A stretch of 64,000 bases of DNA from JBKBKC01 sp046294265 (GTDB lineage: Bacteria > Pseudomonadota > Alphaproteobacteria > Rhodobacterales > Rhodobacteraceae). The stretch's first letter is position 1, and each line of letters starts with the position of its first letter. Made by a program: the position numbers and the translations under genes. The stretch is taken from positions 155,188 to 219,187 of the forward strand of contig JBKBKC010000007.1 of the NCBI GenBank assembly GCA_046294265.1, given 5' to 3'. Under the pieces are notes generated by a model. It did not search any database and had not been told where the DNA came from. It saw only the letters and a program-made list of their open reading frames with translations. Below, piece by piece: positions 56,672-64,000 of this stretch.

Positions 56672-57553
56672 ATGGTGACCGAAAGCGCGGGCGCTGCCGC
56701 TTACAACTTCGCCTATCTGGATGAGCAGACCAAACGCATGATCCGCCGCGCGATCCTCAAGGGGGTGGCGGTGCCCGGCTATCAGGTGCCCTTCGCCAGC
56801 CGCGAGATGCCGATGCCTTATGGCTGGGGCACCGGGGGGGTGCAGGTGACGGCGGCCTGCCTGTGCCCCGAAGACGTGCTGAAGGTGATCGACCAGGGCG
56901 CGGATGACACCACAAACGCTGTATCGATCCGCAAGTTCTTTCAGAAAACCGCCGGGGTGGCGGTGACCGACAGCACGACTGAGGCGACCATCATACAGAC
57001 CCGCCACCGCATCCCTGAAACCCCGCTGGCCGAAGGGCAGATCCTCGTCTATCAGGTGCCGATCCCTGAACCCCTGCGCTTTCTGGAACCGCGCGAGCCC
57101 GAGACGCGGCGGATGCATGCCTTGCAGGACTACGGTCTGATGCATGTGAAGCTCTATGAGGACATCGCCCGCCACGGGTCCATCGCGACCTCCTACGCCT
57201 ATCCGGTCAAGGTGGAGGGACGCTATGTGATGGATCCCTCACCGATCCCCAAGTTCGACAACCCGCGTTTGTCGGACTGCGCCGCGATACAGCTCTTCGG
57301 CGCGGGGCGCGAGCAGCGCATCTATGCGCTGCCGCCCTATTCCTGCGCGGTCAGTCTTGATTTCGACGACCATCCCTTCACGCCGTCGAAGGCGCCCGGC
57401 GCCTGTGCGCTCTGCGGGTCAGGCAGCAGCTATCTGGATGAGGTGATCGTGGATGATGCGGGCGGGCGGATGTTCGTCTGTTCCGATACGGATTACTGCG
57501 CGGGGCGCAGGGCGGACGGGCATGAGCCTACCGGACAGGAGGATGCGGTGTGA
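56672..57553 (+). CDS. phnJ: C-P lyase radical SAM subunit PhnJ
   Basis: A 293-aa enzyme that cleaves the C-P bond with a 4Fe-4S cluster and SAM. The cluster ligands are C245 and C248 (CALC) and C270 (RMFVC); C276 (SDTDYC) corresponds to the radical-forming Cys272 of E. coli PhnJ, all shifted by four. The N-terminal core YNFAYLDEQTKRMIRRAILK and MPYGWGTGGVQVT is highly conserved. It is separated from phnI by 454 bases with two minus-strand genes, so it needs its own promoter in 56604-56671. Confidence 0.96.
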   Translation: MVTESAGAAAYNFAYLDEQTKRMIRRAILKGVAVPGYQVPFASREMPMPYGWGTGGVQVTAACLCPEDVLKVIDQGADDTTNAVSIRKFFQKTAGVAVTDSTTEATIIQTRHRIPETPLAEGQILVYQVPIPEPLRFLEPREPETRRMHALQDYGLMHVKLYEDIARHGSIATSYAYPVKVEGRYVMDPSPIPKFDNPRLSDCAAIQLFGAGREQRIYALPPYSCAVSLDFDDHPFTPSKAPGACALCGSGSSYLDEVIVDDAGGRMFVCSDTDYCAGRRADGHEPTGQEDAV

Positions 57554-57563
57554 CCGGTGCAGT

Positions 57564-57607
57564 CAATTTTCTTGCAAGAAAATTGCAAAATCCTTTGAAG
57601 GATTTTG
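57564..57607. repeat. Twin AT-rich perfect hairpins between phnJ and phnK
   Basis: Two inverted repeats lie back to back: CAATTTTCTTG followed directly by CAAGAAAATTG (57564-57585), and CAAAATCCTT (57586-57595) with AAGGATTTTG (57598-57607) around TG. Both are perfect, 11 and 10 bp. They are strikingly AT-rich against the surrounding DNA. They begin ten bases after phnJ. They could act as mRNA stabiliser, attenuator or a mobile short repeat; no long T-run is present. Confidence 0.85.
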
Positions 57608-57649
57608 TGCGCCGTGCGTGGGGGCAGCACCGTGCGGGGTGAGGTGGCA

Positions 57650-58423
57650 ATGTCGCATCAGCCCCTTCTGTCCGTCCGGGGCCTGACCAAGTGCTATGGC
57701 GCCCGCATAGGCTGCGCGGATGTATCGTTCGATCTTTGGCCCGGCGAAGTGATGGGCATCGTGGGCGAATCCGGGTCGGGCAAGTCAACCCTCCTGTCCT
57801 GTCTGGCGGGGCACCTGACCCCGGATGCGGGTGCCGTGATCTTTGACACCCGGACTGGCCTGCGCGACACGGTGGCCATGTCGGAACCGGAGCGCCGGAT
57901 GCTGGGGCGCACCGACTGGGCGTTCGTGCACCAGAACCCGCGCGACGGGCTGCGGATGGGGGTGACCGCGGGCGGCAATGTGGGCGAACGCCTGATGGCC
58001 GTGGGCGCGCGCCACTACGGCCAGATCCGTGCGGCCGCGACAGACTGGCTGGGCCGGGTCGAGATCGACTCCGCCCGCATCGACGACCGACCGCGCGCCT
58101 TTTCGGGCGGCATGCAGCAGCGGTTGCAGATCGCGCGCAATCTGGTCACGGGGCCGCGTCTTGTGTTCATGGACGAACCCACGGGGGGCCTTGATGTCAG
58201 CGTGCAGGCGCGGTTGCTGGACCTGCTGCGCGGGCTGGTGCGCGAGATGGGTCTGTCGGCCGTGATCGTGACGCATGACCTTGCCGTGGTGCGTTTGCTT
58301 GCGGACCGGCTGATGGTGATGAAGGACGGGCGCGTGGTGGAACAGGGCCTGACCGATCAGGTCTTGGACGATCCGCAACATGCCTATACGCAGCTTCTCG
58401 TATCCTCCGTGCTGCAGGTCTGA
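57650..58423 (+). CDS. phnK: C-P lyase ATPase PhnK
   Basis: A 257-aa ABC-type ATPase that binds the PhnGHIJ core. Walker A is GESGSGKST near residue 37, the signature FSGGMQQRLQIARNL, Walker B LVFMDEPTGGLD and switch VTHD. The N-terminus LLSVRGLTKCYGARIGCADVSFDLWPGEV is typical for PhnK. The ATG at 57650 is preferred for its GAGGTGG Shine-Dalgarno. It follows the twin hairpins by 42 bases. Confidence 0.94.
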   Translation: MSHQPLLSVRGLTKCYGARIGCADVSFDLWPGEVMGIVGESGSGKSTLLSCLAGHLTPDAGAVIFDTRTGLRDTVAMSEPERRMLGRTDWAFVHQNPRDGLRMGVTAGGNVGERLMAVGARHYGQIRAAATDWLGRVEIDSARIDDRPRAFSGGMQQRLQIARNLVTGPRLVFMDEPTGGLDVSVQARLLDLLRGLVREMGLSAVIVTHDLAVVRLLADRLMVMKDGRVVEQGLTDQVLDDPQHAYTQLLVSSVLQV

Positions 58424-58427
58424 TCCC

Positions 58428-59387
58428 ATGCTGTTTGCCTACCGCGCCCTTGGCCCGAAACTGGAACGTCTGCCCCCCGAGACCCCGCTGGATCAGGCGC
58501 TGTGGATCGACCTGTACCGCCCGCAGCCCGCGCAGGTTCAGGCGGTGCAGGCGCTGGGGATCGAGGTTCCCACCCTCGCCGACATGGAAGAGATCGAGAT
58601 CTCGGCCCGGCTCTACCGCGAGGACGGCATCGACTACATGACCCTTGTGCTGCCCGGCATGTCGGACAGCAATGAGCCTATGTCGGGCCCGGTCACCTTC
58701 ATCATGACGCCCGCGCGGCTTTACACCGTGCGCCACCACGCCCCGCGCCCCTTTGCCACCTATCCCGAACGGGCCGACAAGGTGGGCCCCGGCTGCATGG
58801 ATGCCGAACGGTTGTTCCTGAGCCTTGTCGAAGAGATCGTGGGCCGTCTGGCCGACCTGCTCGAGGGGTCGGGGCGGGCGCTGGATGCGGTGGCGCGCGA
58901 GGTGTATGGCGAGGCCGGCCTCACGGATGCGCAACTGCTGCAGAACGCGCTGCGCAAGGTCGGGCGCGAGGGCGAGCAGATCGCGCGGGTCCGCCTGTCG
59001 CTGCTGACGATCGAACGGGCGATCAGCTATTACGGCCAGACACTGACCGAAGGCCAGCGCGGCACGGCGCTCAAGGACGTGGTCAAGGGCCTGATGCGCG
59101 ACATCCATGCGCTGGAGGTCCATGCCGACCACCTGAACTCGCGCGTGTCCCTTGCGACCGATACGACCCTTGGCATGATCAACCTGACGCAGAGCCAGAC
59201 GATCAAGATTGTGTCGGTGGTGGCGGTGGTGTTCCTGCCGCCCACGGTGATCGCATCCGCCTATGGCATGAACTTCGAGGTGATGCCGGAACTGCAATGG
59301 AGCTTTGGCTACCCGATGGCGCTGGGGATGATGCTGGCCTCCGCCGTGGGCACCTACCTGTTCTTCAAATGGAAGAAGTGGCTATGA
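58428..59387 (+). CDS. corA: CorA-family Mg2+/Co2+ transporter inside the phn operon
   Basis: A 319-aa CorA protein. The cytoplasmic funnel spans residues 1 to about 255 and ends in the long helix. Two membrane segments follow, with the signature ASAYGMNFEVMPE (GMN) between them and a positively charged C-terminus, FKWKKWL. The ATG at 58428 lies four bases after the phnK stop, and the gene's own stop overlaps phnL by four bases, so it is a full member of the operon. This placement is not the usual phn order. Confidence 0.93.
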   Translation: MLFAYRALGPKLERLPPETPLDQALWIDLYRPQPAQVQAVQALGIEVPTLADMEEIEISARLYREDGIDYMTLVLPGMSDSNEPMSGPVTFIMTPARLYTVRHHAPRPFATYPERADKVGPGCMDAERLFLSLVEEIVGRLADLLEGSGRALDAVAREVYGEAGLTDAQLLQNALRKVGREGEQIARVRLSLLTIERAISYYGQTLTEGQRGTALKDVVKGLMRDIHALEVHADHLNSRVSLATDTTLGMINLTQSQTIKIVSVVAVVFLPPTVIASAYGMNFEVMPELQWSFGYPMALGMMLASAVGTYLFFKWKKWL

Positions 59388-60076
59388 CGGCGGTGATCGA
59401 GGTTTCGGGGCTTGGCAAGAGTTTCACCCTGCACAATCAGGGCGGCACGGTGATCCTGGTCATGGCGGGCGCGTCGCTGGCCGTGCGTGCCGGGGAATGC
59501 GTGGGGTTGACCGGCGCCTCCGGCGCGGGGAAATCCACGCTGATGCGGATGGTCTGGGGCAATTATCTGGCCGATGAGGGCTCGATCCGGGTGGCGGGGA
59601 TCGAGGTGGCGGGGGCAGAGCCGCGCACGGTCATCGAACTGCGGCGCGGCACGCTGGGCTATGTCTCGCAGTTCCTGCGGGTGGTGCCGCGGGTGCCCAC
59701 GGTGGATGTGGTGGCTGACCCCCTGCGGTCACTGGGGGTTCCGGCGGAGGCGGCGCGCGACCGCGCGCGGGCGCTGCTGGTGCGGCTGAACATCCCCGAG
59801 CGGCTGTGGGGCCTGTCGCCCACCACCTTTTCGGGTGGCGAACAGCAGCGGGTGAACATCGCGCGCGGCTTTGTGCATCCCTATCCCGCGATGCTGCTGG
59901 ATGAACCCACCGCAAGCCTTGATGCCGCCAACCGCGAGGTCGTGCTGGAGCTTATCGAGGCGGCAAAGGCGCGGGGGGCTGCGATCCTGGGGATTTTCCA
60001 CGACGAGGGGGCAAGGGCGCGGGTCTGCGACCGGCTGGTGGATGTGACGGGCTTCACGCCCGCGCGGGCGGCCTGA
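59384..60076 (+). CDS. phnL: C-P lyase ATPase PhnL
   Basis: A 230-aa ABC-type ATPase that acts with PhnI, G and H in nucleotide loading. Walker A is GASGAGKST near residues 45-53, the signature FSGGEQQRVNIARGF, Walker B PAMLLDEPTASLD. The N-terminal LGKSFTLHNQGGTVILVMAGASLAV is characteristic of PhnL. The ATG overlaps the corA stop (ATGA). Confidence 0.95.
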   Translation: MTAVIEVSGLGKSFTLHNQGGTVILVMAGASLAVRAGECVGLTGASGAGKSTLMRMVWGNYLADEGSIRVAGIEVAGAEPRTVIELRRGTLGYVSQFLRVVPRVPTVDVVADPLRSLGVPAEAARDRARALLVRLNIPERLWGLSPTTFSGGEQQRVNIARGFVHPYPAMLLDEPTASLDAANREVVLELIEAAKARGAAILGIFHDEGARARVCDRLVDVTGFTPARAA

Positions 60077-60077
60077 G

Positions 60078-60626
60078 GTGGCGGGGCGGGTGTTTGCGGT
60101 GGTGGGGCCGTCGGGGGCAGGCAAGGACACGCTGATCGCCGTTGCACAGGCCGCCCGCCCGGGCCTGCATGTTGTGCGCCGCGTTATCACCCGGCTGGAG
60201 GAGACGGGGGGAGAGCCGTTCGAGGGTGTCGGCGAGGCCGAGTTTGCGACCCGCGCCGCGCGCGGTGATTTCTGTCTGCACTGGCAGGCGCATGGACTGT
60301 CCTACGGCATCCCGGCTTCGGCGCTCGATGCCATCGCGCAGGGCCGCGACGTGGTGTTCAACGGCAGCCGCGCGATGCTGGTCGAGGCCTGGGACGCCTT
60401 TCCGAACCTGACCGTGATTCTGGTCACCGCCCCCATCCATGTGCTGGCCGAGCGTCTGGCGGCGCGGGGCCGCGAGACGACCGGGGATATCGCAGCCCGC
60501 CTCGCCCGCGCGCGCTATGAGGTGCCGCCGGGCATCCCGGTGCGGGTGGTGGAGAACGGCGGCGCGCTTGAAGTGGCAGTCGCGGCCTTTCTGGCGGCGC
60601 TTGAACCCGACCGTGCGGCACCGTGA
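60078..60626 (+). CDS. phnN: Ribose 1,5-bisphosphokinase PhnN
   Basis: A 182-aa kinase that converts ribose 1,5-bisphosphate to PRPP. Walker A is GPSGAGKDT at residues 9-17. RRVITRLEETGGEPFEGVGEAEF is the guanylate-kinase-like lid, and HWQAHGLSYGIP and DVVFNGSRAML follow. It starts at GTG 60078, one base after the phnL stop, and converges with the DUF1045 gene. Confidence 0.93.
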   Translation: MAGRVFAVVGPSGAGKDTLIAVAQAARPGLHVVRRVITRLEETGGEPFEGVGEAEFATRAARGDFCLHWQAHGLSYGIPASALDAIAQGRDVVFNGSRAMLVEAWDAFPNLTVILVTAPIHVLAERLAARGRETTGDIAARLARARYEVPPGIPVRVVENGGALEVAVAAFLAALEPDRAAP

Positions 60627-60637
60627 GGCTGTGGTCC

Positions 60638-61354
60638 TCAGCTCCGGTTACGGGCCAGCGTGTAGCGGTGGATCATGTGGAACCGCCCGTCCCTGGCCTC
60701 GCCAAACAGCGCAAGGCTGTCAAAGAGATACGGCCGCGGCAGCAGCGGTGCCAGATGCGGGGCAAGGGCCGCCTCCAGCGCCGCGGCCTCGGGTTCCGGC
60801 AACTCGCCCGAAAAGGTCAGGTGGAACTGGAATTCTTCCATCACATAGGGATAGCCCCAGCGCTCCAGATTGGCCCTTTGGCCGGGTGTCAGCCGGTCGG
60901 GCCTTCGCCGGGCGATCTCGCCGGTATCGGGGGGGGCGCGGAACGGGTCCAAGGCCTCGACCACCTGGGCTGCCATCTCTGCCAGCCGGGTCTGGTCGCC
61001 TGCCACCACAAGCGCCAGAAACCCGCCCAGCCGCTCCAGCCGCAACCCCTCCAGCCGCACCGGGGCCAGCCGCAGGCACAGCGCCTGCGTCGCCCAGTGG
61101 AGATCGGCGGGCGTCATGCCCTCGGCCAGCCGGAAGGGCGGCTTGATGGTGCCATGAAAGCCGTATTTGCGCGGCGTCGCCACGATCTCGTCCCATGGGC
61201 GGGGCAGGGGGCCGATGTCCGGGGCCTGCCGCGCGGTCCCCGCTGCGGCGTCCCAGCCCAGCCAAGCCGCGCCGAAATTCCCCAGCGCCCCCTCGGGGGC
61301 GGCATAGACCGCAAAGCGGCGATACCCTTCGAACCGCGGATCGGCCTCGGCCAT
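60638..61354 (-). CDS. DUF1045 phosphonate-locus protein (2H phosphoesterase-like)
   Basis: A 238-aa protein of the family found mainly in phn loci of Proteobacteria lacking phnP. Two His-x-Thr motifs, HGTIKPPF at about residues 70-77 and FHLTFSG at about 178-184, are those of the 2H phosphoesterase fold, which opens cyclic phosphates. Start: the ATG at 61354 has GAGGGAG six bases upstream; the ATG at 61360 is too close. It is divergent from the second phnM. It may perform the step of PhnP, opening ribosyl 1,2-cyclic phosphate, but this is inference. Confidence 0.85.
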   Translation of the reverse strand: MAEADPRFEGYRRFAVYAAPEGALGNFGAAWLGWDAAAGTARQAPDIGPLPRPWDEIVATPRKYGFHGTIKPPFRLAEGMTPADLHWATQALCLRLAPVRLEGLRLERLGGFLALVVAGDQTRLAEMAAQVVEALDPFRAPPDTGEIARRRPDRLTPGQRANLERWGYPYVMEEFQFHLTFSGELPEPEAAALEAALAPHLAPLLPRPYLFDSLALFGEARDGRFHMIHRYTLARNRS

Positions 61355-61425
61355 CTGCATCTCCCTCGCGCTAACTGCGCCGCCCTGATACCCCTCGTCC
61401 GACCCCGTCTGCAAGGAAGCCCGTG

Positions 61426-62568
61426 ATGACCGAGACGATTCTCGCCAATGCCCGCATTGTCCGCCCCGCCGAAGTGATCCATGGCAGCATCCTGTTGCGC
61501 GACGGCAAGATTGCGGAGATTTCAGAGGGGGCGGGGGTGCCCGCGGGTGCGGTGGACTGTGCAGGTGATCTGGTGATGCCGGGGCTGGTCGAGCTGCACA
61601 CCGACAACCTTGAGCGGCATATCGAGCCGCGCCCCAAGGTCGATTGGCCCCATGCCGCCGCCATCGTCGCCCATGATGCCGAGCTTGCGGGTGTGGGCAT
61701 CACCACCGTGTTCGACGCGCTGCGCGTGGGATCGGTGGTCAGCAAGGCCAAGGGCAACTACGGCGAATATGCCCGGGCGCTGGCAGACGAGATCCTGAGC
61801 CTGCGCGCGGCGGGGGCGCTGCGGATCAGCCATTTCCTGCACCTGCGGGCCGAGATGTGCTCTGAAACCCTGGTCGAGGAAATGGCAAAGTTCGGCCCCG
61901 TCGACCGTGTGGGCATCGTCAGCCTGATGGACCATACGCCGGGCGCGCGCCAGTTCCGCAACCTCAAGTCGCTCAAGGATTATGTGATGGGCAAGCACGG
62001 CTATTCCCAGGCCGAGTTCGACGCCCATATCGAAGGCCAGAAGGACCTGTCGGCCCGCATGGGCGCGCTGCATGAGGCGACGGCGGTGGCCGAGGCGCGC
62101 CGATATGGCGCGGTGCTGGCCAGCCATGACGATACGCTGGTCCCGGATGTGGTGCGCAGCCACGCGCATGGCGTGGGCTTTGCCGAGTTTCCCACCACCC
62201 TCGAGGCCGCGCAGGCCTGCCGCGACCACGGGATCGCGGTGATGATGGGCGCGCCGAACCTGATCCGGGGCGGGTCGCATTCCGGCAACGTGGCCGCGCG
62301 CGACCTGGCCGAGGCGGACCTTCTGGACATCGTGTCGTCGGATTATGTGCCCTCGGCACTGTTGACGGCGGCGCTGATGCTGGGTGACCTCTGGGGCGAT
62401 GTGGCGCGCGGGGTGGCCACGGTGACCCGCGCCCCCGCCGCCGCCGCGGGCCTGACTGACCGCGGGCATCTGGACCCCGGCGCGCGGGCCGATGTGATCC
62501 GCGTGGCGCGGGTGGCGGGGGCTGCGGCGGTGCGCGGGGTCTGGGTGCAGGGGCACCGCGTGGCCTGA
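61426..62568 (+). CDS. phnM: Ribose 1-methylphosphonate 5-triphosphate diphosphatase PhnM
   Basis: A 380-aa amidohydrolase-superfamily enzyme and the canonical PhnM of this locus. It has VELHTDNLERHIEPRPKVDWP at about residues 58-79, FDALRVGS, FLHLRAEMCSETLV, SLMDHTPGARQFRNL, ASHDDT and MGAPNLIRGGSHSGNVAARDL. It produces diphosphate and ribose 1-methylphosphonate 5-phosphate for PhnJ. ATG 61426 is used; the GTG just before it is an alternative. It is followed after 80 bases by the PHP-domain gene. Confidence 0.94.
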   Translation: MTETILANARIVRPAEVIHGSILLRDGKIAEISEGAGVPAGAVDCAGDLVMPGLVELHTDNLERHIEPRPKVDWPHAAAIVAHDAELAGVGITTVFDALRVGSVVSKAKGNYGEYARALADEILSLRAAGALRISHFLHLRAEMCSETLVEEMAKFGPVDRVGIVSLMDHTPGARQFRNLKSLKDYVMGKHGYSQAEFDAHIEGQKDLSARMGALHEATAVAEARRYGAVLASHDDTLVPDVVRSHAHGVGFAEFPTTLEAAQACRDHGIAVMMGAPNLIRGGSHSGNVAARDLAEADLLDIVSSDYVPSALLTAALMLGDLWGDVARGVATVTRAPAAAAGLTDRGHLDPGARADVIRVARVAGAAAVRGVWVQGHRVA

Positions 62569-62648
62569 CGGCCGGGCCAGCGGCGAAACCGACACGATCC
62601 CGTCATCCTCTTCTGCCACAACCGCGACACCGAAATGGAGCGCCCGCC

Positions 62649-63578
62649 ATGACCGACCAGCGCCTTGCCGCTTTCACCGCCCCCGGGCGTTTCTGGAAGG
62701 GCAACCTGCACACGCATTCGACCCGATCGGACGGCGTGCTGAAACCCGAAGAGGTGTGCCGCCGCTACCGCGAGGAAGGGTATGATTTTCTGGCGCTGAC
62801 CGATCATTTCGTGGGCGCCTATGGCTATCCCATCGTCGATACGGTGCCGTATCGCACCAATGCCTTCACGACGATCCTCGGCGCCGAGCTGCATTCCGGC
62901 AAGATGGAGAACGGCGAGCTGTGGCACATGCTCGCCGTCGGCCTGCCGCCCGACTTCGCCCCCTCCGACAGCCCGGATTTCGAGCCTGCCGAAGGCCAGG
63001 AAAGCGGGCCGGCGATCGCCGCCCGCGCGGTGGCCGCGGGGGCCTTTGTGGCCATAGCGCATCCGCAATGGTCGGGTCTGACGCTGCGCGACGCACGCTC
63101 GATCCACACCGCCCATGCGGTGGAGATCTACAACCACGGCTGCGCGGTCGGCTGCGACCGGGCCGACGGCACGGCCATGGCTGACCTACTGCTGGCGGAT
63201 GGGCATGAGCTGTCACTCATCGCCACCGATGACGCGCATTTTTACGAGCCTGACCATTTCGGCGGCTGGGTGATGGTCAAGGCCGAGGAGAACGAGCCCG
63301 ACGCGCTGCTCGCTGCGTTGAAGGCCGGAGCGTTCTACGCCAGCCAGGGGCCGGAGTTGCACGACGTGCACCTGACGGCGGATGCGGTGGAGGTGTCCTG
63401 TTCGCCAGCCGCCACGGTGATCGTGCAAGGGGCCGGCACAGCGGCGGTGTCGGTGCATGGCGAGGGCATGACCGAGGCGCGCATCCCCCTGAAACGCTTT
63501 GGCAGCTCACGCTTTCTGCGCGTCACAATACGCGATGCGCAGGGCCGCCGCGCATGGTCCAACCCTTTCTACCGCTGA
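62649..63578 (+). CDS. PHP-domain phosphoesterase, candidate for the missing PhnP step
   Basis: A 309-aa metal-dependent phosphoesterase. Residues 21-28 (HTHSTRSD), a TDHF motif near 58, GAELH near 81, IAHPQW near 140 and DDAH near 199 are the metal-binding motifs of the PHP family. The last 70 residues are a beta-sandwich-like domain. GGAG precedes ATG 62649. A PHP enzyme of Eggerthella lenta has been reported to hydrolyse 5-phosphoribosyl 1,2-cyclic phosphate. With no phnP in the locus, this gene or DUF1045 may fill that step. Confidence 0.85.
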   Translation: MTDQRLAAFTAPGRFWKGNLHTHSTRSDGVLKPEEVCRRYREEGYDFLALTDHFVGAYGYPIVDTVPYRTNAFTTILGAELHSGKMENGELWHMLAVGLPPDFAPSDSPDFEPAEGQESGPAIAARAVAAGAFVAIAHPQWSGLTLRDARSIHTAHAVEIYNHGCAVGCDRADGTAMADLLLADGHELSLIATDDAHFYEPDHFGGWVMVKAEENEPDALLAALKAGAFYASQGPELHDVHLTADAVEVSCSPAATVIVQGAGTAAVSVHGEGMTEARIPLKRFGSSRFLRVTIRDAQGRRAWSNPFYR

Positions 63579-63749
63579 ACGTACCACCCGCGTTGCCGCT
63601 GCGGCGCTGCGGAACTGCGGCCGCCGCTGGACGATGCGCCCGGAACATGGCAACAGTGGCGCGCGTTGTTGGCGTCCTGTAGCAGCCTCCGACCAAAGCC
63701 CGCCACTCCTTCCCGGTGCGGCGCTTGGGGGAGCGTACGGGCGCGCTAC

Positions 63750-63837
63750 GGAAGGGTGGCAGAGTGGTCGATTGCAGCGGTCTTGAAAACCGCCGATGTG
63801 AAAGCATCCGTGGGTTCGAATCCCACCCCTTCCGCCA
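63750..63837 (+). tRNA. tRNA-Ser (anticodon UGA)
   Basis: The acceptor GGAAGGG (63750-63756) pairs with CCCTTCC (63827-63833), followed by G and CCA to 63837. The anticodon loop reads CTTGAAA within the stem CGGT/ACCG, giving anticodon UGA. A long variable arm and the T loop GGTTCGAATCC complete a class II tRNA of 88 bases. CCA is encoded. Confidence 0.95.
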
Positions 63838-63883
63838 GCAAAAATTACCTTGTGATTTGATTTAACAAGTAAAAATGCGCTTA

Positions 63884-64000
63884 GAGCGTGTCGCGGTCGT
63901 CGCGGTTCCCTTGAGGCTTGATCGGCGATCCGCTGCCTGTGTTGCAGATATGGGGGTTGATCATGGGAAGGCCGCATCCTGTAGAACTCCGGCGGCGTGT
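63884..64000 (+). mobile_element. Left end of an IS630-type insertion sequence
   Basis: After a TA at 63882-63883 the sequence GAGCGTGTCGCGGTCGTCGC begins, an apparent IS end, followed by the start of a transposase gene at 63963. IS630 elements insert at TA. The insertion lies 46 bases after tRNA-Ser, in the AT-rich stretch beyond it. The right end is outside the window. Confidence 0.7.
63963..64000 (+). CDS. IS630-family transposase, N-terminal fragment
   Basis: Only the first 12 to 13 codons are seen: MGRPHPVELRRRV, the standard start of the IS630 transposase helix-turn-helix domain. It continues past the right edge. The identification rests on this short motif and on the TA-flanked element start. 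Confidence 0.7.
   Translation, partial: MGRPHPVELRRR

Noticed and set aside
1..64000. CRISPR arrays, prophage genes, toxin-antitoxin pairs and rRNA genes
   Set aside because: No regularly spaced repeats, phage structural genes, cas genes, recognisable toxin-antitoxin pair or rRNA were seen. The short tandem arrays found lie inside the 1,500-aa gene and phnD.

Overview
This 64 kb window is GC-rich, densely packed chromosomal DNA from an alphaproteobacterium, very probably a member of the Rhodobacteraceae (Rhodobacter/Paracoccus/roseobacter relatives). The reasons are the three TRAP transporters beside ABC importers, the alphaproteobacterial phn (C-P lyase) gene order, a SqrR/BigR-like ArsR regulator, a Pho-box-like promoter style, and an intergenic repeat built on the core GGATATTTGGG followed by an AAGAAG-type tail. 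Assignments come from reading translated sequence by eye; no database search was run.

Layout. (1) 1-2.1 kb: the end of a hypothetical gene and a divergent FbpB-like iron permease. (2) 2.2-13.9 kb: a sugar/polyol catabolic operon with a LacI regulator, a complete ABC importer (binding protein, two permeases, two ATPases, one small membrane protein), a dihydroxyacetone-kinase-family kinase, two xylose-isomerase-like TIM-barrel proteins and a Gfo/Idh dehydrogenase. (3) 14.0-15.1 kb: a 392-aa protein of unknown function. (4) 15.5-20.4 kb: a TRAP transporter and an amidase. (5) 20.6-28.6 kb: a divergent Rid protein, an NMT1/SsuBC-type ABC importer, a cytosine-deaminase-like amidohydrolase, a GlcD-like FAD oxidoreductase, two flavodoxin-fold reductases and a creatininase-family hydrolase, suggesting use of an N-heterocycle. 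(6) 28.7-30.0 kb: serS. (7) 30.1-34.6 kb: a 1,500-aa protein built from a small N-terminal domain, a Gly/Ser linker and about 1,000 residues of Ala/Lys/Glu-rich amphipathic helix. (8) 34.8-45.9 kb: two TRAP transporters, a SqrR/BigR-like regulator, a YeiH-family exporter, an SsuD-like monooxygenase with flavin reductase and aldo/keto reductase, and a GntR regulator; I infer organosulfonate use. (9) 45.9-63.6 kb: a Gfo/Idh gene and the phosphonate locus: decayed phnC and phnD, intact phnE1/E2, a hexapeptide acetyltransferase, phnM, phnF, phnGHI, two small opposite-strand genes, phnJK, a corA gene, phnLN, DUF1045, a second phnM and a PHP-domain gene. (10) 63.7-64.0 kb: tRNA-Ser(UGA) and the left end of an IS630-type element.

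The genes form several import-then-degrade modules, each with its own regulator or operator-like palindrome. Phosphonate breakdown looks intact, but its cognate transporter has lost its ATPase and probably its binding protein, so uptake must depend on another system if the pathway works. The best candidate for something undescribed is the pair at 13969-15147 and 30103-34605. They appear to share an N-terminal domain of about 100 residues followed by very different helical tails, and I recognise no known family.
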